Assembly (NCBI GenBank): GCA_964016985.1
Contig: OZ024825.1
Location: 3,345,501-3,409,500, forward strand
DNA from: Anodontia alba
Taxonomy: Eukaryota > Mollusca > Bivalvia > Lucinida > Lucinidae
Reading direction: 5' to 3'
Length of the DNA stretch: 64,000 bases
The notes under the pieces are model-generated. The model was not told the DNA's origin, did no database searches, and saw only the letters and a list, made by a program, of their open reading frames with translations. Position numbers and translations under genes: made by a program. Numbering within the stretch: the stretch's first letter is position 1; the number at the start of each line of letters is the position of its first letter. Positions 49,201 through 61,200 of this stretch are shown here, piece after piece.

Positions 49201-52200
49201 AGTAGGATCGTAGTAGTTTATTCTATTTGAAAATCATCACGGTACACTAAATTTAAAACCGGAACCGAAGTGCTGCCACAATACATAACCGCTTTTGACA
49301 GAATGTAATTAAATTAATCTGAATAATTATAAAGATGCATTGTCACGACGTACAACACATCAGGCTATCTATGAAGAATACAGGCAGTTCTGTATATATA
49401 TTGTCGATTGACATAAGCTCCATTTTTCGAATAAATTACCCGGTGTTGTTTTAAACAGCTGTCTATTCTGTGGCAGTGGTTCTGATTTTTTCTTTGTAAT
49501 AATATGTGTCCTCCGGCTGCGGAGCTGGTTTAGTTTTGTCATTTAATGAGTCTTGTTCTGGTATTTGTTCCGTCTTATCTAGCTTTGTTATCACTTTACT
49601 TGAGGAAAAGAAAGCCGATCGCTTAAGTTCGTTATTAATTGTACGTTGTAATTGTGGATGGTCTTGTTTGTTCGCTCTTTCTCTCTGTATCGGTATTTTG
49701 TGATATGTGATTGTGACTCTCTTGGAACTTCTTCATTATATTTTGCGATCTGATTAGTTGCAATGGATACAGTTACAGAGGCTGAAAACTAATTTTGCAT
49801 CTCCCTTGAAAAGAAGTAAATTCTAATAGAAAAGAGTTTGCTACCCGTGGGAGCGAATTCTTTCCTTTTAGAGCAGACCTTTTTGTAGGAGGAAATTAGA
49901 GTGCAAATTCAACATAGTCACAAAAATGACCTTGTTTATTATTAACAGCGAAACTATCTAACAAGTGTATCCAGTCCCCTGAGTACCCAGATGAGTCTTT
50001 TTTCTGTATAGACACAATGTGGCATCTTATAAGTGCTTGCACGGTCTTCATATGCATTACAACTATCCAGAAATCATCTTGACTGTCTAGATAAGGACAA
50101 CCTTATCCTTCGACACTCATGAAATTAAACAATTAAATCACATGATATAATAGAAAAAAGGGTAAGAGAAAAGTCCAGGGAGTGCCACAATCACAAACCG
50201 CAGCCCTTCCCAGGCACCAAGAAGAGGAAACCGACAAATCCAAACAAGCACAAATCGAACAAACGTACGAAAAGCACTAAGACTAGCTCTCTCTTCCCCC
50301 AGCGAGGTAATCGCAATGCTAAAAGGACTAAAAACACAAGAACAAAATGACACAAGTTCAGACAGAAAACAAATCGCCTCGTAGAATAAACCAAAAAAGC
50401 AACAAAGAGTAAGACTAACATTGGGAACGCCGCCTTAGAACGGTAGGGTTTTCACCAGTTCTGCAACGGGAGATCACTTTTGTTACTTCCTGAGTGCTTT
50501 ACTGCACTACAAGTCCCTTTTAAAAAGGGATCTATTCTATAAGGAAAGAATTTGCTCTCAAGGTAATTTCAAAGAGTTGCCTCTACTGAAAGTGTATCAA
50601 TTCCTCTTAACAAATGGGCATGTGCGCTCACTCTTGAAATTACCGTTCCGTCGCTTTAAACCTAGTAGTAATAGCATCGCAGTTATAAGATCCGCTTCAA
50701 ACAACTAGTACATGCCAACTTTCATCTACAACTGCATAACTGCACACCGTTCAAATATTGACTTATAGTATGATAATAGCAATAATAGTGTTTAATGGTA
50801 CATTTAATTAATTTATCAAATATATTTACATGACACGCTACAATGACAGTGTAGAAAAGTAATGTTTCAAATACATGCATATCATTAAAACAGACGCACA
50901 ATTTGGCAACTGTAGAAAAGTAATGTTTCAAATACGTGCATATCATTAAAACAGACGCACAATTTGGCAAACAGCCTCATATCTAGCCAGCTTGTAGGTT
51001 TTAAAACTGTCAAGGACTTGCCTTTTTGAGTGTTGACAGAAGAAGTGAAGCGAAGTCTGTCAAGGCGAGGCAGTTGGTCTGCATTTCGGTGTTTGCCAGA
51101 GTGAAAGTGATAACTATGCTACAAATCAACTCACAAAACCATAATATAGAAAAATGTACATTAAGGAGCTGAACTGTATCTACACTGTTTGCCATGACAT
51201 TAGCAATTTGAAATAGCAGAAACAAAAAATAGATCTCAGACAGCGTTATACTTAAAGGGAAAGGCAAAGTTGGCCAAAAATGAAATATCTTGACAAACTA
51301 TACATTTGATGCAAACTTGCTCAAACTCAGATAAAAAAATAAAGCTAAACAAGATTAAAGATTTTTTACCTTTTGTGAATGGCGACGACATTTAGAATAT
51401 TTAATGAAGTTCTAAACATTTCAAAATATTAAATAAAATCTTCCTATGGTAGAAAAATGGCCCACTTTTCAAAACAATTTCAATATATGTCTAGAGAGGA
51501 AATTAGATAAACAAATAAAGAGTTAAAACATTGCTGCAAATATTATTAACCTAGGTTTTGCATATCTACTTTATTATGTTATAAGCCTCTTTAAATATCC
51601 AAAATGGCGACACCCATAACAGCAATTTCAACAGCTTCACATTACGAAAACATGCATATTCAAATACACTGAAAATTTTACAACCAAAACAAAGGAAAAT
51701 TTTCAGATAAAAAATTCTGACATTGTTCATAAATCTGCTCAAAATATAGATTGTTGGTACTCGTTAGAACCGCCTCGGCGAGCCGGTTCTAAAGAGTACC
51801 AACAGACTATGTTTTAGTAAAATAAGAAAAATAATGTATACCCCTGTAAACCCCAGTTTTACTACATGAAAGTGGGCTTAAAGGGGTCAAAGTTATATAG
51901 GCATTTTTTCGTGATGAAATCTCAATGACGTTCTGATTTTTCATCCGATGTTAATCAAACCGGCATCAAAATAAGTGGTTTGACAAGATGTTTCATTTCA
52001 AATATATTTTTGTCAACCTTGCTTCTCTCTTTGAATTTTTATGGGCCCGACAGAAATCCTGTCGGGTTAATAACGGGCCGCTATACATTTTAAGTAGACT
52101 GCTATCTGGAGTATCTAGGTAGTATTCATTCGAATGAATAATATTTAACTCCGACTGGAAAATCCCCTGAAGGTACCGTTGCATTAAAGATAACGTACCC

Positions 52201-55200
52201 CGTAGTTTTATGTATTACTATTATTTGAACAATGTCCCCTGATTGACGTATAATCGCCTGTGCTTCTTCAAACGTAGCATTAACAAGAGAACGTCCATTC
52301 CACTCCGTGATATGGTCACCTGTTGAAATAAAAACGAAATTCTAATAAAAAGTTCAACATATCACTACATAATTTTGACCGCTTATTCCGTAGATGCCAA
52401 AAATATTACGGTTACTAAACAGATTAAAAATTCCAAAGTGGTGAGGATAATGATAATGGAGCTGTCCGACAAAAAATACATTATTATTCCCGAAAATAGT
52501 TCCAATTGGACAGCGAGAACCCAGGTCAACCAGCACTTCCGTATACACTGATCATGCCTCAGCTAACTATTTACAGAATTAATGGATATGATTGAATATG
52601 TTTATGAATAAGTTGGTCTGATGGTCAAATATTAACAAAAATGTGGATTACTTTCAACTTTGATTCTATATGGGCGCCAAAGTGTGGAGGATAACTGATA
52701 ATGGTGCGGTCAAACAAGAATAGTATGTTAGAATTCCCAAAATTGAAGCTGTCGAAACGAATAAGTTATTATTTCCGAAAACTGTGTCAATTGGACAGCG
52801 AGAGCCCAGATCAACCAGCACTTCCGCATACACTGATCAGTGCCTCAGCTAACCGCTTATAGAATTTGTGTATATGATAGCAAATGTTTATGAATAAGTT
52901 GGTCTGAAGGTCATATGATAACAGAAATGTGGATTGCTTTCAAATTTGATTCTATACGGGCGCGAACGTGAGGAGAATAACTGACATAATTAGTGGATAT
53001 GATAGAATATGTTTATGAATAAGTTGGTCTGTTAACAGAAAAGTGGATTGCTTTCAACTTTGATTTTATTTAGGCGCCAAAGTCTGGAGGATAACTGACA
53101 TTGGAGCTGTCAAACAAAAATGGTATGTTATCATTTCCCAAACTGGAGCTGTCGAAAAAAACTAAGTTATTATTCCCGAAAATAGTTCCAATTGGACAGC
53201 GAGAGCCCAGCATGTCCGTATACATTGATCAGTGCCTCAGCTAACCGCTTACAGAATTAGTGTATATGATAGAAAATGTTTATGAATAAGTTGGTCTGAA
53301 AGTCATATGATAACAGAAATATGGATTGCCTTCAAATTTGTTTCTTTATGGGGAGAATAACTGACAATGGAGCTGTCAAACAAGAATAGTATGTTATCAT
53401 CACCCAAATTAGAACTGTCGAACAAAACTACTACTTTATTCTTCCAGAAAACAGAATAAGTTGATATGATAGAATATATTTATGAATGAATTGGTCTGGA
53501 AGTCAAATGTTAACAGGAAAGTGGACTGCTTACAACATTGATCTTTAAGTGCCGCGCAATGCAAAAACATATCTTCGATCGTACGCGGACAGCAAAGGGT
53601 CAGATTGACCTGCGCATCCGCGCAATAATAAGGGTTTTCACTGTCCGCTAAACCATTGGATACTACGTAATCTATGAATGGAGAGCAAAGGCCTGGATGA
53701 TACTTTGCTCATGCGCAGGATGATCCGAATCTGATTATTTTGTTCATGTTCGAAGGCACATGTTCACTTGACGCGACTCATATGCTTTGTTAGCGCTAAG
53801 TCACGTTCTTAAACGATGCAGCTTCACTTGCTGATTTTTACTATCTATATATACCCCCTAAACGCATTTTCTGATGCATGTGTAGCAAAATACAAAAGGG
53901 TCCATCTACATTTGGGCTGCATCAAGCGAAACTGTGTCTTCAAACGTGCGCAAAATGCACAGATATAGATTCATATAGCGCGTGAGCAAAGCCTCGCCCG
54001 GGCATTTGCTCTCCATTGACGCATTATATAGTATCAAATAATTCTGTTAGCGGACTGCGAAGGCTCTGATCAGACTGCTAATATGCACAAGCTGATCAGG
54101 GCCTTCTCTGTCCACATATGCCCAAAGACACGTGTCTATCAAATACTCAGTATAAATGACGGGCACACCAGACAATAGATAAGGCATTTAAATGACCATT
54201 ATAACACTTTCTTTTAGGATGTTCGTTTAAGACCTAAAGACGTGTTGTACTTAGCATCTGGCTTTTTAGGCACGAATACTTTTAATAGTGGCATTGATAT
54301 AAGTTTTAGAAAAGTATGATTTATCTCGTACTTAAGTGTATAATTATGTGAACTATATACTATTCTTGACTAGATTTGTGTCTTCACATTTATCGATTTA
54401 AAAAAAAGGTAAGAGAAAAGTCCAGGGAGTGCCACAATCACAAACCGCAGCCCTTCCCAGACACCAAGGAGTGAGAAAACCGACAAATCCAAACAAGCAC
54501 AAATCGAGCAAACGTACGAAAAGCACTAAGATTAGCTCTTCTTCCCCAAGCGAGGTAATCGCAATACTAAAAGCACTGAGAAACACAAGAACAAAATGAC
54601 ACATGGTAAAACATACAACAAATCGCCTTGTAGAATAAACCACAAAGCAACAAAGAGTAAGACTAACACCGGGACCACCGCCTTAGAGCGGTCAGTAGAG
54701 TGAACCACCGTGGGGTTTAAAGCACTTTTACAGCTAGCTAACTTCACCCTGGGTCCCGATGCTACTCTTAATACAGAAATACATAAAAAATTCGGTTCGC
54801 ATAAAGGCTCCCAACTCAGTCAATGCATTAAAGCGAAAACATAAAAATCAAATTAATCACTATAATAAACAGAGGCGAGTACTCATGGCTAATTCTACTC
54901 TATGCCAGAGTAAATGAAAACCAATAGTTGAACCACGGCGGGCCAAGCCAAAGACATATCATCAAGCCCCAACCCACTGGTTAAAGTTTTACGAAGAGAC
55001 CGTCATAGAGTCTGAAGCCCGAACCGCCGTCGTGCAATTAAAAAGCATAGCCATCAATAACGACTGGGTTGACAACTAGGCATGCAGTCAGCCGCATAAT
55101 AGCCAGGTTATAGCCAGTTCTTTTATAATGGTTAATAAGTTTATTGAATTGCTCCGAAAAGTTAGATTTACCTATATTTTTTCTAAATCTGTACACTAAG

Positions 55201-58200
55201 TCACCGTAAAAGGCACTGTGTCTGCGATAAAATTTCGAAAACGCCTTACGAAGTTTAAAATAACGATAGCCCTGCCTAAGAAGTTTGGCAGTAAGGGCTT
55301 TATTACGGTAGTTAAAGTCATTAAGATTTGAAGAAGCTCTGGCGAATCTAATAAGTTGAGATATGTATACCCCGTATGAGGTACGCCGGGGGACATCGCC
55401 ATCCAGAAAAGGGAAATTGACTATATCAAAATCAAAATCGTCCCATATATCATAAATTTTGGTGGAAACTGTATCACTAGATATACACAGATTCAAATCC
55501 AAAAAAAGGTGCCTCGGTATCGGAAGAATTAGATCTATTTAATTGGAGTTCTGTAGGGTATATCCGATCCACCATTTTGTCAAAGTAAATATTGTCAATA
55601 TTTAATAAATTATCAAGGTATCTTGAAGTTGAATTGAAAGCCTTATTAATGTCAGCCTGATTTCACGTGAGAGAGACTTCATGAAATCTCTCTCATAACA
55701 AAAAAGAAACAAATCTGCAACAAGAAGAGTACAAATAGTTCCCATCGGAATACCAATAGTTTGCTTATAAAGTTTAGTTCGAAATCTAATAAACATATTA
55801 TCCAAAAGATAAACAAGGCATCACAGACTTTTTGACACGACCATAAATTGTGATTATTGTATACATCAGAAGTGAAAAAAGCACATTCTTCGTTGCAGGC
55901 CAAATATTGGGTATTCTCCCGAATAAACGTTCGGTTAATTAAATCAATAAGTTTATCTTTTATAAGATGATAAGGTAACGTAGTATACAGTGTAGAAAAA
56001 CCATATTTGGACAATTTAGAAGCTGAAAGTTTTTAAAACCGATCATACTGCTGTATATGTATATGGCCAAAGGCATTTTTGATGATTTTGAATGATCAAA
56101 TGACAACTTTAAATTGTGTCACCTGTTTGAATTCCCTGCGTATCAGCCGGTCCGTGTGGAATGACCATCGTTACGTAAGCTCCCAGAGTGCCATTTGTGG
56201 CTCTTCGGCCGCCTATTACTCGCATACCAAAACCTAAAGCTAAAGAAAAATAGTAATGGGTCAACGGATTCCAATTAATCATCCCGAAAACATACCTATA
56301 TAATTTTGACTCCCTTAAACCCCACTTTTATATAGTAAAACTGGGGTTTACAGGGGTATACGTTATTTTTCTTATTTCTGCTCAAAAACATAGATCGTTA
56401 GAACGAGTACCCACAATCTATGTTTTGAGCAGAAATATAAAAAAAAAATATCTGAGTTTTTATCTGAAAATTTTCAGTTTTTGGAGGTAAAATCTTCTAT
56501 ATATTTGAATAGGCGTGTTTTCGTAACGATACACCCTAAATATTCGGACACTTGATGTATTATTTTATAGCGCATGTCAAGAATTAGATAAATCTGATAG
56601 AGCACCACTATATACTATATAAGTTATTAACTTCATGGAGCCATCCGTCAATATTTCATATTGGTCTGATGGATCTTACTGTGCAAAACAATTTATACAT
56701 GACCTAAACATGATGCTTATCAGTACAATAGAAACTATAAGGAATGGTCCTTGCAAAAAAAAAAAAAGAATACAATCATAAAAATAGCTGAAGTCTCAAA
56801 AATCTCTGAATAAGTTAAATGAGCATGAAAAATCATCAGAAAGCACCACCTGTACTGTATTGGAGTATGAAAATACGTTTTAAGGCCGCCATATCACACT
56901 AACATCAGATGTAGTGAAGATAAATATATTTTAAAACAAATGATCCTTGCGAGCAATAAACACAAATACCAAACTATCAAATCGCTTAAGTATCAACATT
57001 TCCAATCCAGATTAGCTAGTATCATTACGAAAATACGCCTATTCAAATATATAGAAAATTTCACCTCCAAAAACTGAAAAATTTCAGATAAAAATATCTG
57101 ATATTTTTCATATTTCTGCTCAAAACATAGATTGTGGGTACTTGTTACAACCGCCTCTATGTTTTCGAGCAAAAATAAGAACAAAAATGTATATCCTGTA
57201 AACCCGAGTTTTACTATATAAAAGTGGGATTTAAGTGGGTAAAAATTATATAGGCATGTTTTCGTGATGTTGACCAATTAGGCCAATCATCAATGATCCT
57301 CGTAGAATATATCCAAAATCTCTAAACCGGCTCAATGATTACAAAGGTTTATTTTTACTCATTGTTAATGGACAAATATGATGAGGTATTAATGTGTTCG
57401 AATATAGTGTATTTATGGTACTTCTAACATTAACCAAGTTTAGACTGAATAGACTCCCCACACTAAATATTGGAAATGTCGAATTTCAATTTTAGGTATA
57501 TCAAGCTAGTTGATTTAAGATATTCCTATGGAAAATGGCTACAGTATTTGCGAAAAGTGGAGACCCTGATCAGATGCCGCACTATGCGGTGTCAGATCTG
57601 GGTCTGCATTGTTTGCCACTTGCCCTTTTGGAGGTCTCGACTCAAAAATAGGTTAATAAGCTTAATAACCAAAATGTCCTTACAGTTCTTGTGCTTATAT
57701 TATAATGAAACTGCTATGAGAGAAAACATATTAACATGAAATAGATACACCTGAAGTTCTTTTCAAAAGGAAACAGCATTTGCAGACAGTAACTAGTTTC
57801 CTAGTACTTGGAACCTTTCAAACAAGAGGTTCATAAGCCACGATTAGCTCACCTGAGTAAAACAGCCATTGCATGTCTGCAGATGCCATGCAACATTTTC
57901 GCGTATTGCCACAGCAACTTGGACAGAAATTTGACTGTGCCGTAAAAAGGTCAAAGGTCATTCTAGGATTATCATTTGAACAAATTGGTAGACCTTACGT
58001 CCCAGATGCATTATACCAAGATCCAGTCTCAAAGCTTTCTTGGTTCTGGAGAAGAATACTTTTAAGTGTTTTTACCATATATGGGCATGGCGGCCATCTT
58101 AAATAACTTTGTACAAGTTTCAATCCTCCTTAAACAGAAGGTTCCACATAAAAATTGAAGAACATTGGCCCAGGGGTTTTAGGGGAGAAGTCGTTCAAAT

Positions 58201-61200
58201 ATGTAGACAGACGACGGATAAATGGACGGACGGACGACGGACGGCAGGTGATCACAAAGCTCATTCTAAGCCTCTAGTAAAGGTAAGCTAAAATGGACAA
58301 ATCTTTGAGGAAGAATTGCTTCCAAGCTCCTTTACGAGTAGTCCAAAATGAAAAGGGATGAAGTATCATTAATGTCAAGAGTAATTTTCATTGAATGTGT
58401 AACCATTTCTTCATAAAGTCATAACTTTTTTTCTATAATTTTGTGGACATGTCCAACATTCTATAATTTAACTTTAAATGCATTGGGAAGGCTTTTCTCT
58501 TACCTTTTTTGTGATTTTGACCATTCTTAGGTAACTCATTTTAATCTTAAACTTACAGGCTAATTCGGAATGTTGATACGTAAACTAGTATACTTTTTAA
58601 ACGGACAAATACTTTTCCAAAGGAGGCTCTATTCTGGCATTTTTGTAGCAATTTCGATATTTGTCACTTTCAGAATAATGCAAGGCCAATGAAGAACTAT
58701 GGCTGATAACACAGATTACTTACTTCGTTGAGAAGTGTCCGTTTTATCACGATGTAACAGGATTTCATGCGGTTTCGTTGATTTCACGCTGTCTGAGAAT
58801 AAAATATTAAAACAATAAAATTATTTAAGTTCTTCACATTGTGGTGTTGCCAAATTAAGTGTGTGGCTTCGCGCTTGTAACTGACTGAAGCCCCCAACCC
58901 AGTCAGTTATTTTCCAATTAACCGTTCCAATGTGGTTCCTCTGTTGCAGTTTTTCTTTGTTTGTGGATCTGTGGTTTCAAATGTAGCGTTTGGTTATCAT
59001 CTCTCCTTCTGTTTGTGCTTGGTTCTCATCTCTCCTTCTGTTTGTGTTTGATTCTTATCTCTCCTTCTTTTGGTGTCTTGTCAAGGCTGTGCTTCGTGAT
59101 TGTGGCATTTCCTGGGTATCATCACTTATAATTTGGTGTTTTTATAGAAATGTGTTCGAATAATCATGGAAACAAGTATTTCCACAAGTTTCTGTTATAA
59201 TAATTCATAAGAAACGTTATAAACGAAAGAAAAAAAAAAGAAATCAAATACGAGGACGGTTTTCATTTTTTAATTAAAGTTGTGCCTCACATCTATGAAT
59301 AAATGTGTAGTATTTTTGTTCCCTTTAATTTGTAATGAAAACACGGTATGCGGGTTAAACATTTTTAAGTTCTGCGATTTGGTCATTTTAAAACCAAACA
59401 ATGTTTTATTCTATTAACATTATATAACAAATCCCCTAAAATACATTATATAAACTCACCTTTCTCTATAAATGACTTATGAAAGTTTATTTAATAAGAC
59501 TTTGATCAAGACAGCCTTTATTAGAATTGATACGTTAACATGGATATCCTAAATTGCTTTTACTTACTTCTGTGTCTTAGATGTGTATTTTCATTCAGTA
59601 CGATATTTTCACAGTGAGGTAAAGTCATTCGTCGCCCATGTGAATCTACGAGAGGTTCTTGATAATCGGGATCGTCTTGTGCAGGTGACTTCACTAAATG
59701 TCTTTGGGAAGGCCTGGTATCAGAGGGAGAGACAGAGACGGGTCTCTGCCTGCTTGGTGATAATGAACTATCCCTACTGGTCCTGTACAAAAAAGAGGTA
59801 TAGTGACACATCAGAGCTGTAGATACGAGAGAGTCAGTAAAATAAAAGTCAAAAACGACTGCGTTTGGAAACAAAGAACACACAAAATCACGAAAATCGG
59901 AGACTCGGTTTGATTGAGTCTCTTCATATGCAACACTAAAATTTTGGAGGCTGCTTACGCCCCCCCCTCCCCCCTAGCGCCGGCTTAAGCGGTAGTCGAT
60001 TTTCATAAAAACCAGGATGGGCTCAATGATTCCAAAGGAAATAAAATATAACCTGTACTATGATATATAAGAAATATTTGTCTTATTTTTTCCTCATATA
60101 TTTATTTTGTGGTACATAGAATCGTGAAAATAAGGTCATTATTATGTTTTGATTAAACGTAAACCTTTCTATAGCTTTTGACTGCGAAATTCTATGCTAC
60201 GTGGTAGGTCTATGTGTTGGAAACATATTAAGGCGTAAAAGAACAACTGTCTTTTCGCTAACATGCTGAAAAAAAATTTGGTCGGTAAGTAGGAGAAATT
60301 TTTTTTATTTTTCTATTTTTTCTCCAGAAAAAAGAACAGGGTCGGCCTTTATTTTCATGAAAATACAAGTATCTTGTTGAGGCTCGGTGCTTTACTTTTT
60401 TATTTTGCATTTTTACTGATAAAACATACCAGAGTCGGGTGTTTGAAACAGGGTAGGTCGGGTAAGCGGAAACACAGCTATTTTTTTTACGCTTAATCAA
60501 TGACAAAAATTGAACGCCATTAAAACTTGTAGCCTTTTATCAGTGAAGCAAACAAAACAAAATAAACGTGAGAGTAACTATTAAAACCAGCTGTATTTTT
60601 TTAAAAATAAATCTCCATTTCTTTATCTCTTTGTGTTAAAACAAATACATACATTATATTGTCAAATGATCCGGTACAAGTTTGTTTCATCTTCAGAGGG
60701 ATAAAAGCTGTTGAGTTGTTTTGCTTTCAAGATTCATTCAAAAGTTTAGAAACGATAATATAATACCATTAAACAGAGCTGCCACACGACAGAATCTAAT
60801 AGATAATTCTGTAGATATTGCCGATTTATGTTTGGAAGGCATAACGTTAACAAACTTTTTCACGATTGTCGTACCAAGAGAATTGGTACCCTCAGGTTAT
60901 GTACAAAACGTAAACATAGTAATTAAGTGAACTCAGAAATAATACAATCAGATCCACATGAAGTTCACAACATCAAAGGGAAAGACTGACAAATACAACA
61001 GCGACAAAAAAGAATAGATGGCAAGCAGAATTGGCAGCCCTTTCCCAAAACAGTGGCGATTCTTTACCCAAACTTAACTGAATGTATCTTTAACGTACAT
61101 GACGATAAAAGGAAACAATTTGTATGTGAAACACTACAGCAACTTTAACTACAATTACCACAATAAAACTACCGCTTTGGAGCGGTCAGTAATGAATTAC

